From: Streptomyces mashuensis
GTDB lineage: Bacteria; Actinomycetota; Actinomycetes; Streptomycetales; Streptomycetaceae
Reading direction: 5' to 3'
Length of the DNA: 64,000 nt
NCBI RefSeq assembly: GCF_014654785.1
Contig: NZ_BNBD01000006.1
Coordinates: 310,001 to 374,000, forward strand
The notes under the pieces are model-generated. The model worked only from the letters and a program-made list of their open reading frames with translations. It was not told the DNA's origin and searched no databases. The position numbers and the translations under genes are program-made. Position 1 is the stretch's first letter, and every line of letters starts with the position of its first letter. Positions 16,998 to 25,653 of this stretch are shown piece after piece.

Positions 16998-17876
16998 TCA
17001 GGCGTCGACGGGCCGCCAGGCGGGGCCGTCTCCGTCGCGCTGCACACGGCCGAAGACGACGTCGGCGAAGTGGACGCCGAAGCCGACGGTGCCGGGCTGC
17101 GCCAGCTCGTCGACGAGGCGGCGCCGGTGGCCGGCCGACTGCACGGGGTCGTGGTCGACGACGGCGGACCACTCGGGGTGGTCGACCTGCACGGGCGAGT
17201 GGAGGGCGTCACCGAAGGCGATCAGGCGCCGCTCGCTGCCGGTGACGACGTACGCGGCGTGGCCGGCGGTGTGGCCGGGGGTGAGCATCACGCGGACGCC
17301 GGGAAAGATCTCCTCGCCGTCGGCAACGGTACGGACGCGCGGGGCGAGGACGTCGAGGGCCTCCTGCGGGGTGGCCTCGACGAGGTGCCGGTGGTTCCAC
17401 TCGTCCTCGGCCATGAGGTAGTCGGCCTTGACGAACGGCGGCTCGTCCTCGCCGGGCGCGGCGGTCACGGCCCAGCCGATGTGGTCGGGGTGGAGGTGGG
17501 TGATGGCCACGGCCTCGATCTCGTGCGGCGCGCGGCCGGCCGCGGCAAGGCTCTCCAGGAGGGCGCCGGCGGAGATGGAACCGATGGGACCGTCCTCGTC
17601 CGGGGCCTCCATGGTGTGCGGCCCGAAGCCGGAGTCGATGAGCATCGCCCGGTCGCCGTGCTCGACGAGCAGGGCGCCCATGCTCGCCACGAGGTTGCCG
17701 TTGGCGTCGAGGTACTGGGGGTGGGCGGCCCAGTCCTCGTCGGTGGTGGCGGGCAGCCAGCCGCGGGGCCGGAGCTCGCCGGCGCCGTCGGGGAGGTAGG
17801 TGACGGTGATGTCGTCGCCGAGGCGGAGGGAACGGAGGACGGAGGGACGGTTCAGCCGCGAAGCAAGATCGGTCAT
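16998..17876 (-). CDS. Metallo-beta-lactamase-fold hydrolase
   Basis: A 292-aa protein beginning MTDLASRLNRPS at ATG 17876; an upstream ATG at 17888 would add MVPG. The metal motif THLHPDHIGW (HxHxDH) is followed by TPGHTAGH and FGDALH, the standard order of zinc ligands in this superfamily. Members hydrolyse lactones, thioesters or phosphodiesters; the substrate here is unknown. The start fits a leaderless promoter: TTGAAT (17907-17912, read on the minus strand), a 17-bp spacer and TATGGT (17884-17889) seven bases before ATG. That -35 box lies inside the 25-bp palindrome, so the divergent MarR protein probably represses this gene. Confidence 0.86.
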   Translation of the reverse strand: MTDLASRLNRPSVLRSLRLGDDITVTYLPDGAGELRPRGWLPATTDEDWAAHPQYLDANGNLVASMGALLVEHGDRAMLIDSGFGPHTMEAPDEDGPIGSISAGALLESLAAAGRAPHEIEAVAITHLHPDHIGWAVTAAPGEDEPPFVKADYLMAEDEWNHRHLVEATPQEALDVLAPRVRTVADGEEIFPGVRVMLTPGHTAGHAAYVVTGSERRLIAFGDALHSPVQVDHPEWSAVVDHDPVQSAGHRRRLVDELAQPGTVGFGVHFADVVFGRVQRDGDGPAWRPVDA

Positions 17877-17893
17877 GCCGGGGACCATATACT

Positions 17894-17945
17894 TACAGCT
17901 TGAATGATTCAAGCTGTACTCATTCAAGCTGAAGTGATTCAAGCT
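17894..17945. promoter_or_regulatory. MarR operator array: 25-bp perfect palindrome plus 15-bp-spaced ATTCAAGCT repeats
   Basis: Positions 17894-17918 form a perfect 12-1-12 palindrome with half-site ATTCAAGCTGTA. The half-site core ATTCAAGCT then recurs in direct orientation at 17907, 17922 and 17937, exactly 15 bp apart. The palindrome covers the inferred -35 hexamer of the hydrolase promoter. The third copy ends about 30 bp before the inferred -10 hexamer TAGGCT (17974-17979) of the MarR gene. This looks like a cooperative, autoregulated operator. Confidence 0.82.
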
Positions 17946-17986
17946 ATAAAGATGAAGCCTTGATGTGGCTGGGTAGGCTGGGCACC

Positions 17987-18415
17987 ATGACGACCCCGGG
18001 GCCAGGCATCTGCAACGAACGCCGCGTGTGCGGCCTGGTGAACGACCTGTCCCGCCGCATCTCCGACCACGTCCGCGAGCGCGCGGGACGGCTGGGACTG
18101 ACGGCACCGCAGGCGACGGCGCTGCGGGAGCTGGACGAGCCGATGACGATGCGGCAGCTCGCCGGGCGCATGGGCTGCGAGCCCTCGAACGCGACGTTCG
18201 TCATCGACAAACTCGAGGCCCAGGGCCTCATGGAACGCCGCCCCCACCCCACGGACCGCCGCGCGAAGCAACTGGTCCTGACGGAGCAGGGGACGGCGAT
18301 GAGGAACGACCTGATGACCCTCCTGGAGGAGGGCTCACCCCTGGGCGGCCTGACGGCAGAGGAGCGCGACGCGCTGTACGGCCTGCTGGAACGGGCGCTG
18401 GGGCCGGAGGAATAG
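17987..18415 (+). CDS. MarR-family transcriptional regulator (divergent from MBL hydrolase)
   Basis: A 142-aa protein starting MTTPGPGICNERR at ATG 17987, with TAGGCT (17974-17979) seven bases upstream and no Shine-Dalgarno sequence, so it is probably leaderless. The winged helix is clear: LTAPQATALRELDEPMTMRQLAGRMGCEPSNATFVIDKLEAQGLMERRPHPTDRRAK. A cysteine in the recognition region (MGCEPS) and another near the N-terminus (ICNERRVC) could make it redox- or electrophile-responsive, which is speculation. It ends one base before the convergent Uma2 gene stop. Probable target: the ATTCAAGCT array between it and the hydrolase gene. Confidence 0.88.
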   Translation: MTTPGPGICNERRVCGLVNDLSRRISDHVRERAGRLGLTAPQATALRELDEPMTMRQLAGRMGCEPSNATFVIDKLEAQGLMERRPHPTDRRAKQLVLTEQGTAMRNDLMTLLEEGSPLGGLTAEERDALYGLLERALGPEE

Positions 18416-18416
18416 G

Positions 18417-18971
18417 TCAGTCGCGGGGGAAGCGGTCGGTTTCGAGGGTCATGCCGACGACGGTGTCGGTGAGATCGACCTTCTCACCGAAGGGGACGGT
18501 ACGGACGTGCTGGTACGCGCCGTCTCGGGGATCGGTGTGGACCTGGCACTCACCGGTGTACGGGTCCGCAATGAGGTACACCGGGATCTCCCCGGCGGCG
18601 TACGCGTCCTTCTTCTTGCCGTAGTCGTTCTCGGCTGTGCCGCGCGTGATGACTTCGAGGACGAACTCGACGTCCTGATAGCGCCACTCGCCCCTTGCGT
18701 CGGGCCGGGCGCCGGCCGACAGCTTGTACACGTCCGGCGCGAAGGCGTTGCGCCAGCCTGGAAGGTCGAGACGGACGTCGTACACGACCTCGGCGCCGGG
18801 CCCGGAACAGCGCATCAACTGGCGGAACACACTGGTGACGATGACCGAGTGCACGTTCCGCTTCGGCACCATGCAAATGGCGCCGCCCACGATCTCCGAG
18901 TGGAACAGCTCCGGCGTGATCGAGTAGAGGAGCTCGAACATCTCCTCCAGCTCGGGATCATGGCCCGTCAC
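18417..18971 (-). CDS. Uma2-family (DUF820) putative endonuclease
   Basis: A 184-aa protein from GTG 18971, which is preceded by GGGGGAGGAG. It follows the Uma2/DUF820 pattern, a PD-(D/E)XK-fold family: GHDPELEEMFELLYS, FHSEIVGGAICMVP, YDVRLDLPGWRNAFAPDVYKLS, then DVEFVLEVITRGTAENDYGKKKDAYAAGEIPVYLIADP. The E-V-x-S/T and D-x-x-x-K elements sit in the expected order. Such genes are very numerous in Streptomyces and their biological role is unsettled. It is downstream of lon on the same strand but separated from it by a strong terminator-like hairpin. Confidence 0.83.
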   Translation of the reverse strand: MTGHDPELEEMFELLYSITPELFHSEIVGGAICMVPKRNVHSVIVTSVFRQLMRCSGPGAEVVYDVRLDLPGWRNAFAPDVYKLSAGARPDARGEWRYQDVEFVLEVITRGTAENDYGKKKDAYAAGEIPVYLIADPYTGECQVHTDPRDGAYQHVRTVPFGEKVDLTDTVVGMTLETDRFPRD

Positions 18972-19010
18972 CTGCGCTCCTCCCCCGCCACCCGCGCAGT
19001 ACAACGACAC

Positions 19011-19063
19011 GCCCGCAGCCCGGTTCCCTCGCACTGCCGTGCGTACGGAACCGGGCCGCGGGC
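19011..19063 (-). terminator. Terminator downstream of lon
   Basis: GCCCGCAGCCCGGTTCC (19011-19027) and GGAACCGGGCCGCGGGC (19047-19063) form a 17-bp stem with one mismatch and a 19-nt loop, starting 7 bp past the lon stop codon. Confidence 0.72.
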
Positions 19064-19069
19064 CACCGC

Positions 19070-21478
19070 TCACGCCGCCGCCGGGACCTCCGGCTCCGCC
19101 CCCACCGTCGCCGGCGTCAGTGCCAGCTCAAGCACCTGCCGTACGTCCGAGACCGCGTGGACGTCCAGCCGGTCCAGGACCTCCGCCGGGACGTCGTCCA
19201 GGTCCGGTTCGTTGCGCTTGGGGATGATCACCGTCGTGATGCCCGCGCGATGTGCTGCCAGCAGCTTCTGCTTGACGCCGCCGATCGGCAGGACGCGGCC
19301 CGTCAGGGACACCTCGCCCGTCATCGCCACGTCCGGGCGGACCTGGCGGCCGGAGAGGAGCGAGGCCAGGGCCGTGGTCATCGTGATGCCTGCGCTCGGG
19401 CCGTCCTTCGGGACCGCGCCCGCCGGGACGTGCAGGTGGACGCCGCGTTCCTTCAGGTCGGCCACCGGCAGTTCCAGCTCCGCGCCGTGCGAGCGGAGGA
19501 AGGACAGGGCGATCTGCGCCGACTCCTTCATCACGTCGCCCAGCTGGCCCGTGAGCGTCAGGCCCGCGCCGCCCGTCTCCGGGTCGGCCAGCGACGCCTC
19601 GACGAACAGCACGTCGCCGCCCGCGCCCGTCACCGCCAGGCCCGTGGCCACGCCCGGCACCGCCGTGCGGCGCTCGGCCGGGTCCTGGGCCGACTCCGGC
19701 GTGTGGTGCGGCCGGCCGATGAGCGGGCGCAGCTGCTCCACGCCGATGGTGCACGGCAGCTCCTGCTCGCCCAGCTCGTGCCGGGCCGCGACCTTGCGCA
19801 GCACCCGGGCGATGGCGCGCTCCAGGTTCCGTACGCCCGCTTCGCGCGTGTACTCGCCGGCCAGCTTGCGCAGTGCCGCGTCCTCCACCACGACCTCGTC
19901 GGCGTCGAGCCCGGCCCGCTCCAGCTGCCGCCGCAGCAGGTGGTCGCGGGCGATGACGACCTTCTCGTCCTCCGTGTAGCCGTCGAGGCGGACCAGTTCC
20001 ATGCGGTCGAGCAGCGGCTCGGGGATGGCTTCCAGGACGTTGGCCGTGGCGAGGAAGACCACGTCCGACAGGTCGAGCTCGACCTCCAGGTAGTGGTCGC
20101 GGAAGGTGTGGTTCTGTGCCGGGTCGAGGACCTCCAGCAGGGCGGCCGCCGGGTCGCCGCGGAAGTCCGAGCCCAGCTTGTCGATCTCGTCGAGGAGGAC
20201 GACGGGGTTCATCGACCCGGCCTCCTTGACGGCCCGGACGATCCGGCCGGGCAGCGCGCCCACGTACGTACGGCGGTGGCCGCGGATCTCCGCCTCGTCC
20301 CGCACGCCGCCGAGCGCGACACGGACGAACTTCCGGCCCATCGCGCGGGCCACGCTCTCGCCGAGCGAGGTCTTGCCCACGCCGGGCGGGCCGACGAGCG
20401 CGAGCACCGCACCCCCGCGCCGCCCGCCGACCACGCCCAGCCCCCGGTCGGCGCGCCGCTTGCGCACCGCCAGGTACTCGGTGATCCGTTCCTTCACGTC
20501 CTCCAGGCCCGCGTGGTCCGCGTCGAGCACCGCCTTCGCGCCGGGGATGTCGTACGCGTCCTCGGTGCGCTCGTTCCACGGCATCTCCAGGACCGTGTCG
20601 AGCCAGGTGCGGATCCAGCCGCTCTCGGGGCTCTGGTCGGAGGCCCGCTCCAGCTTGCCGACCTCCTTCAGCGCCGCCTCGCGCACCTTCTCCGGCAGGG
20701 CGGCGGCCTCCACGCGGGCCCGGTAGTCCTCGGACTCGCTCTCCGGGTCGCCGTTGAGCTCCGCCAGTTCCTTGCGCACCGCCTCCAGCTGGCGGCGCAG
20801 CAGGAACTCGCGCTGCTGCTTGTCGACGCCCTCCTGGACGTCCTTGGCGATGGACTCGGCGACGTCCTGCTCGGCGAGGTGGTCGCCGAGCCACTTCACG
20901 GCGAGCTTGAGGCGCGCCACCGGGTCGGCCGTCTCCAGCAGCTCGACGCGCTGGGCGACGGTGAGGAAGGGCGAGTAGCCGGAGTTGTCCGCGAGCTGGG
21001 CGACGTCGTCGATCTGCTGCACGCGGTCGACGACCTGCCAGGCGCCGCGCTTGCGCAGCCAGCTGGTGGCCAGCGCCTTGTACTCCTTCATCAGCTCGGT
21101 GACGGCGCCGGGCAGCGGGTCGGGCACCGGCTCCTCCATGGGCGTGCCCTCGACCCACAGCGCGGCCCCGGGCCCGGTCGTCCCGGCCCCGATCCGTACC
21201 CGGCGCACACCGCGGATGAGCGCGCCGGGGTCGCCGCCGGAGAGCCGGCCCACCTGCTCGACCGTGCCCAGCGTGCCGACGCCGGCGTACGTGCCGTCCA
21301 CGCGCGGCACCAGCAGCACCCGCGGCTTGGCGCCCTCGGCCGCCGCGGACTGTGCCGCCTCGACCGCCGCCCGGACCTCGGAGTCCGTCAGGTCGAGCGG
21401 GACGACCATCCCGGGCAGGACCACCTCGTCGTCGAGCGGCAGCACGGGCAGGGTGAGCGGTGTGGACATCGAAGCCAT
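19070..21478 (-). CDS. lon: ATP-dependent Lon protease
   Basis: An 802-aa protein from ATG 21478 (MASMSTPLTLPVLPLDDEVV). Domains: N-terminal substrate-binding Lon domain (about residues 1-200), helical linker, AAA+ module with Walker A GPPGVGKTSLGES and Walker B VVLLDEIDKL, and a C-terminal serine protease domain with the KDGPSAGI serine and the lysine in GGVKQKLLAAHRAG. It is a cytoplasmic hexamer that degrades damaged and regulatory proteins. Length and motifs are those of complete Lon. The upstream region contains an HspR-type inverted repeat and a ClgR-type box, in line with the dual stress control reported for Streptomyces lon. Monocistronic, with its own terminator. Confidence 0.96.
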   Translation of the reverse strand: MASMSTPLTLPVLPLDDEVVLPGMVVPLDLTDSEVRAAVEAAQSAAAEGAKPRVLLVPRVDGTYAGVGTLGTVEQVGRLSGGDPGALIRGVRRVRIGAGTTGPGAALWVEGTPMEEPVPDPLPGAVTELMKEYKALATSWLRKRGAWQVVDRVQQIDDVAQLADNSGYSPFLTVAQRVELLETADPVARLKLAVKWLGDHLAEQDVAESIAKDVQEGVDKQQREFLLRRQLEAVRKELAELNGDPESESEDYRARVEAAALPEKVREAALKEVGKLERASDQSPESGWIRTWLDTVLEMPWNERTEDAYDIPGAKAVLDADHAGLEDVKERITEYLAVRKRRADRGLGVVGGRRGGAVLALVGPPGVGKTSLGESVARAMGRKFVRVALGGVRDEAEIRGHRRTYVGALPGRIVRAVKEAGSMNPVVLLDEIDKLGSDFRGDPAAALLEVLDPAQNHTFRDHYLEVELDLSDVVFLATANVLEAIPEPLLDRMELVRLDGYTEDEKVVIARDHLLRRQLERAGLDADEVVVEDAALRKLAGEYTREAGVRNLERAIARVLRKVAARHELGEQELPCTIGVEQLRPLIGRPHHTPESAQDPAERRTAVPGVATGLAVTGAGGDVLFVEASLADPETGGAGLTLTGQLGDVMKESAQIALSFLRSHGAELELPVADLKERGVHLHVPAGAVPKDGPSAGITMTTALASLLSGRQVRPDVAMTGEVSLTGRVLPIGGVKQKLLAAHRAGITTVIIPKRNEPDLDDVPAEVLDRLDVHAVSDVRQVLELALTPATVGAEPEVPAAA

Positions 21479-21499
21479 GATCTCCCCTTCGGCAGGCAA

Positions 21500-21520
21500 G
21501 TTGAGCTACATGCACTCAAT
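21500..21520 (-). promoter_or_regulatory. HAIR-like HspR operator upstream of lon
   Basis: GTTGAGC-(7 nt)-ACTCAAT matches the HAIR consensus CTTGAGT-N7-ACTCAAG in its core TTGAG...CTCAA with correct spacing, 22 bp upstream of the lon start. Outer GGCAAG (21495-21500) and CTTGCC (21522-21527) extend the dyad symmetry. lon is an established HspR target in Streptomyces. Confidence 0.72.
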
Positions 21521-21553
21521 GCTTGCCGCCGTGCGCTTGTTCCCCACGCGGTG

Positions 21554-21567
21554 TTCGCTCTGAGCGA
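21554..21567 (-). promoter_or_regulatory. ClgR-like box upstream of lon
   Basis: GTTCGC-TCTGA-GCG fits the Streptomyces ClgR consensus GTTCGC-N5-GCG exactly. It lies about 75 bp upstream of the lon start, and ClgR is known to activate lon and clp genes. Confidence 0.65.
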
Positions 21568-21627
21568 TCAGAGGCCCGCGTGACGGGACGCGGGATCACC
21601 CGTACGGGTGGAGGTCGGCGTACGCGC

Positions 21628-22446
21628 TCAGCGGGCCGCCGTCGTGGACGGCGCGTCCTCGTCCGAGGCGCGCGGCGCGGGGACGGCGACCCCGGCCGCC
21701 TCCCCGGTGCCCCGCTTCTCCCCCTTGCCCCGCTTCTCCCCCTTGTCCCGCAGCAGCGGCCGGCACCCGATGCCGATCAGCAGCGCGATGGGGTGGCCCC
21801 AGCTGGCCAGCGGGTCGGCCAGTTCCCACAGGTCGCGGGCGCACACCGCCGCCGCGAGGCCCGCCACGACCCGGTCCCAGGGCCGGCGCAGCAGCCCCGA
21901 CAGCGCGCCCACGCACGCCATCAGGCCGAAGCTGATGCCGTAGTCGAGGCGGTGCAGCGCGGCTTCCGGCAGCCGGCCGGCGGCCACCGCGCCCGCGACG
22001 GGCAGCTCGGTGGCCAGCGTGGCGAGCACATGGCCGAGGAGGAACACGCCCGCCGTGCGGGCCGCGCCCACGCGCCGTTCCAGCGCGGTCACCACCAGGA
22101 CGAACCCCGGCGCGTACAGGGACCAGAAGCCGCCGGCCACCCACAGGGCGCTGGCCAGCAGGACGAGCAGCGGCTGGTCGGTGAGGTGGGCGGCGTCCGT
22201 GCTGGACTCGCGCAGCAGCCGGCCGACCGTGGCCGGGTCGCCGAGGTCGGTGTAGACGGCGGTGGCGGCGAGGACGAGGCCGTAGCAGAAGGTGAACGGC
22301 GTGCCGGCGGGCGTGGGCAGCAGCCGTACGGCGGCGCGCAGGCCGCGGCGCAGCCGGACCGCGCGGAGCAGGCGGCGCGGGCGGGGCCGGGCGGCACCGG
22401 CGGGCCCCGCCGTGCCGGCGTACGCGTCGGCGTCCTCCGCGATCAC
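21628..22446 (-). CDS. Rhomboid-like multi-pass membrane protein
   Basis: A 272-aa protein from GTG 22446 (VIAEDADAYAG), preceded by GGAG. After an Arg-rich start it has about six hydrophobic helices, including TPFTFCYGLVLAATAVYTDL, PLLVLLASALWVAGGFWSLYAPGFVLVVTAL, AGVFLLGHVLATLATELPVAG and SFGLMACVGALSGLL. The helix arrangement and GxSxG-like YGISFGLMA segment are reminiscent of rhomboid-fold proteins (Streptomyces 'rhomboid-like'), but a clear Ser/His dyad is not certain, so it may be inactive. The C-terminal tail carries a KGEKRGKGEKRGTGE repeat. It is divergent from a spermidine-synthase-like gene. Confidence 0.7.
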   Translation of the reverse strand: MIAEDADAYAGTAGPAGAARPRPRRLLRAVRLRRGLRAAVRLLPTPAGTPFTFCYGLVLAATAVYTDLGDPATVGRLLRESSTDAAHLTDQPLLVLLASALWVAGGFWSLYAPGFVLVVTALERRVGAARTAGVFLLGHVLATLATELPVAGAVAAGRLPEAALHRLDYGISFGLMACVGALSGLLRRPWDRVVAGLAAAVCARDLWELADPLASWGHPIALLIGIGCRPLLRDKGEKRGKGEKRGTGEAAGVAVPAPRASDEDAPSTTAAR

Positions 22447-22720
22447 TCGGTCTCCGCGATCACTCGGCCTGCCCCTTTCCGCGGCCCTTCCGGGCACCCG
22501 GGCGCACGCGCCGGCGACCCGTTCCCCGGGTCCGCCGCGGCGGTCCACCCCGACGTGAACATTAAGGTGCACACCGGCCGCCCCGGGCAAGCTCGGGCCG
22601 TGACGGTGGCCACCCTTGTCAACCTCTTGACGCGTGGTTGCGTCGGCCGGTTCGCAGGCGCCGGACGGGTCCGGCGCGACGACCGGTACGTACCCCGACA
22701 CCCGAGGAGACTGCGCAGCC

Positions 22721-23452
22721 ATGACCCTCTCGAACGTCCCCGCCGTCCGGAACTCCGCGGACGGGTCCTCCCCCGTCGTCCTCGACCGCCGCGAGGGCCC
22801 GTACGGCGAGGTGGTGCTGCGGCGCCGCGGCCCGCACGGGGATTCTTCCCACGCGGTCTACGAGATCATCGCCAACGGCTGTTTCCTCATGGACACCGCC
22901 GACGGCCGCTCCGAGCGTCTCCTCGTCGACGCCGCGCTGGCCGCCCTGCCCGCGGACCGGCCCGCGCCCGCCCTGCTCATCGGCGGTCTGGGCGTCGGCT
23001 TCTCGCTGGCCCGGGCGGCCGCCGAGCCGCGCTGGGGCCGCATCACCGTGGTGGAGCGGGAGCCGGCGGTGGTCGACTGGCACCGGTCCGGGCCGCTCGG
23101 CACGGTCTCGGCGGCCGCCCTCGCCGACCCGCGCACCGAGATCGTCCTCGCCGACCTGGTGGCGCACCTCCGTGCGCCGGGGCCGCGCTACGACGCGCTC
23201 TGCCTCGACATCGACAACGGCCCCGACTGGACGGTGACGGAGGACAACGGCGGTCTCTACACGCCCGCCGGGCTCGCGGCCTGCCGGGAGCGCCTGACGC
23301 CCGGCGGTGTGCTCGCGGTGTGGTCCGCACAGCCCTCCCCGGCGTTCGAACAGAGCCTCCGGAATGCCGGATTCGCCGGGGTAACCACTGAAGAGATCAG
23401 CGTTGCCCGGGGCGTCCCGGACGTGGTCCACCTCGGCATCAGCGCCGCGTAG
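22721..23452 (+). CDS. Spermidine synthase-like methyltransferase-fold protein
   Basis: A 243-aa protein from ATG 22721, preceded by GAGGAG. It has the Rossmann core of the spermidine/spermine synthase family: ALLIGGLGVGFSLARAA (cofactor loop), ITVVEREPAVVDWHR, then a DALCLDIDNGPDW acidic patch and LTPGGVLAVWSAQPSPAFEQSLR. The gatekeeping Asp residues of true aminopropyltransferases are not obvious, so it may be a homologue of other function; such genes are common in Streptomyces and annotated 'spermidine synthase'. It lies 90 bp upstream of a two-component system on the same strand. Confidence 0.75.
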   Translation: MTLSNVPAVRNSADGSSPVVLDRREGPYGEVVLRRRGPHGDSSHAVYEIIANGCFLMDTADGRSERLLVDAALAALPADRPAPALLIGGLGVGFSLARAAAEPRWGRITVVEREPAVVDWHRSGPLGTVSAAALADPRTEIVLADLVAHLRAPGPRYDALCLDIDNGPDWTVTEDNGGLYTPAGLAACRERLTPGGVLAVWSAQPSPAFEQSLRNAGFAGVTTEEISVARGVPDVVHLGISAA

Positions 23453-23542
23453 CCGAGGCCCGCCGCGTGCCCGTACCCTGTGCCTTCCAACAGCGCAGGA
23501 CTGGTGGAAAGCACCAAGGGAAGACGCTTAGGGGCGGGGCGC

Positions 23543-24280
23543 ATGGAGCAGACACACATCGGCCCGAGCGGCGTGACAGCCTCCGCCGGCGCTCAGCGCC
23601 GGGTACTGATCGTCGAGGACGACCGGACGATCGTCGACGCCATCGCGGCACGGCTGAAAGCCGAGGGGTTCCAGGTCCGGACCGCGGCCGACGGGCCGGC
23701 GGCCGTCGACACCGCCGAGGCGTGGCAGCCGGACCTGGTGGTCCTGGACATCATGCTGCCGGGCTTCGACGGGCTGGAGGTGTGCCGCAGGGTGCAGGCA
23801 CAGCGGCCGGTGCCCGTGCTGATGCTGACGGCGCGCGACGACGAGACCGACATGCTGGTCGGGCTGGGCGTGGGCGCGGACGACTACATGACCAAGCCGT
23901 TCTCGATGCGGGAGCTGGCGGCCCGGGTGCACGTCCTGCTGCGGCGCGTGGAGCGGGCGACGCTGGCCGCGCACACGCCGCGGACGGGCATCCTGCGGCT
24001 GGGCGAGCTGGAGATCGACCACGCGCAGCGCCGGGTGCGGGTGCGCGGCGGGGACGTGCACCTGACGCCCACCGAGTTCGACCTGCTGGTGTGCCTGGCG
24101 AACACGCCGCGCGCGGTGCTGTCGCGGGAGCAGCTGCTGGCGGAGGTGTGGGACTGGGCGGACGCCTCGGGCACCCGCACCGTGGACAGTCACATCAAGG
24201 CGTTGCGCCGGAAGATCGGCGCGGAGCGGATCCGTACGGTGCACGGGGTCGGCTACGCGCTGGAGACCCCGGCGGCATGA
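23543..24280 (+). CDS. OmpR/PhoB-type response regulator
   Basis: A 245-aa protein from ATG 23543. Receiver domain: VLIVEDDRTIVDAI with acidic pocket, phospho-acceptor Asp in LVVLDIMLPGFDG, LMLTARDDETD and the switch Lys in DDYMTKPFS. It is followed by an OmpR winged helix: DVHLTPTEFDLLVCLANTPRAVLSREQLLAEVWDWADASGTRTVDSHIKALRRKIG, ending GVGYALE. It overlaps the downstream kinase gene by 4 nt, so the two form an operon. Likely targets are unknown; there is no dedicated effector gene beside the pair. Confidence 0.93.
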   Translation: MEQTHIGPSGVTASAGAQRRVLIVEDDRTIVDAIAARLKAEGFQVRTAADGPAAVDTAEAWQPDLVVLDIMLPGFDGLEVCRRVQAQRPVPVLMLTARDDETDMLVGLGVGADDYMTKPFSMRELAARVHVLLRRVERATLAAHTPRTGILRLGELEIDHAQRRVRVRGGDVHLTPTEFDLLVCLANTPRAVLSREQLLAEVWDWADASGTRTVDSHIKALRRKIGAERIRTVHGVGYALETPAA

Positions 24281-25416
24281 GCCGGGACGCTCCGGCGCAG
24301 GCCCGGCCGGGGCTGTGGGGCCGGGTCGGGGGCCGGCTCTGGGAGGCGCTGCGGCCGCTGGACCCGTACCGCTCGGTGAAGGCGGCGCTCGGCGCCCTGG
24401 TCGTCGGGTCGGTGGTGATCACCACCTTCCTGGTGTTCGTCGCGATCCACTCGGCGACGGAGCTGCGCATCATCACGATTTTCTCGATCATTGCGTCGCT
24501 GCTGGTCACGCAGTTCGTGGCGCACGGCCTGACGGCCCCGCTGGACGAGATGACCGAGGTCACCCGGGCCATGGCGCGGGGCGACTACACCCGGCGGGTG
24601 CGGGCCGGGCGGCGGGACGAGTTCGGCGACCTGGCGCACGCCTTCAACCGCATGGCGGCCGACCTGGAGGCGGTGGACACCCACCGCAAGGAGCTGGTGG
24701 CCAACGTCTCGCACGAGCTGCGCACGCCCATCGCCGGGCTGCGGGCGGTTCTGGAGAACGTGGTCGACGGGGTCTGCGAGCCGGACTCGGAGACGATGCG
24801 CACGGCGCTGCGGCAGACCGAGCGGCTGGGCCGGCTGGTGGAGCAGCTGCTGGACCTGTCGCGGCTGGACAACGGGGTGGTGCCGCTGCGGGCCCGGCGC
24901 TTCGAGGTGTGGCCGTACCTGGCGGGGGTGCTGAAGGAGGCCGGCATGGCCAGCGGCAGCGGTTCCGCACCGCACGCGCGCAAGGACGTGCACCTGCACC
25001 TGGACGTGTCGCCGCCGGAGCTGACGGCGCACGCCGACGTGGAGCGGCTGCACCAGGTGGTGGCCAACCTGGTGGACAACGCCGTCAAACACAGCCCGCC
25101 GCACGGACGGGTGACGGTGCGCGCCCGGCGCGGGGAGAGCGGCGGGCAGTCGCTGTCCCTGGAGGTGGTGGACGAGGGCCCGGGCATCCCGGAGGCGGAG
25201 CGGTACCGGGTCTTCGAGCGGTTCAACCGGGGCCCCCACGGCCAGCCCGGTACGGGTGCCGACGGGGGTACAGGGCTGGGCCTGGCCATCGCACGCTGGG
25301 CGGTCGACCTGCACGGCGGGAACATCTGGGTGGCGGAGTCGCCGCGGGGCTGCCGCATCCGCGTCACTCTTCCGGGTCACTCTTCCGGGGGGACCTCGCG
25401 AGATGTCTTGACGTAG
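24277..25416 (+). CDS. Membrane sensor histidine kinase
   Basis: A 379-aa protein from ATG 24277, overlapping the regulator stop (ATGA). Two adjacent membrane helices (LGALVVGSVVITTFLVFVAI and IITIFSIIASLLVTQFVAHG) have almost no extracytoplasmic loop, so it is probably an intramembrane-sensing kinase. HAMP-like DEMTEVTRAMARGDYTRRV follows, then the H-box LVANVSHELRTPIAGLRAV, N-box VVANLVDNAVKHSPP, G1 DEGPGIP, F-box YRVFERFNRG and G2 GGTGLGLAIARWAVDLHGG. The short loop suggests sensing within or at the membrane (lipid, cell-envelope stress) rather than a soluble ligand. Confidence 0.93.
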   Translation: MSRDAPAQARPGLWGRVGGRLWEALRPLDPYRSVKAALGALVVGSVVITTFLVFVAIHSATELRIITIFSIIASLLVTQFVAHGLTAPLDEMTEVTRAMARGDYTRRVRAGRRDEFGDLAHAFNRMAADLEAVDTHRKELVANVSHELRTPIAGLRAVLENVVDGVCEPDSETMRTALRQTERLGRLVEQLLDLSRLDNGVVPLRARRFEVWPYLAGVLKEAGMASGSGSAPHARKDVHLHLDVSPPELTAHADVERLHQVVANLVDNAVKHSPPHGRVTVRARRGESGGQSLSLEVVDEGPGIPEAERYRVFERFNRGPHGQPGTGADGGTGLGLAIARWAVDLHGGNIWVAESPRGCRIRVTLPGHSSGGTSRDVLT

Positions 25417-25653
25417 GGTCGTTGGCAGGAGCACTTATCCCGTCCGGAGAGACGGCGGGACGAGGTGACGCCACAGGAAGACCCGGGTACGAGGAACTTT
25501 CGGGTTTTCCCGCTCGGCCGTACCCCGAAACCCGGGGCGGAGTGTGACTTACACGACGACTGGCCCGGGTGGCCTGCATCAACGGTGCCGACAGGCGTAG
25601 CCTTTATTCCCGCTGTCCACCACCTTAGGAAGCGGAAGAGGGCGGTTGCCGCC

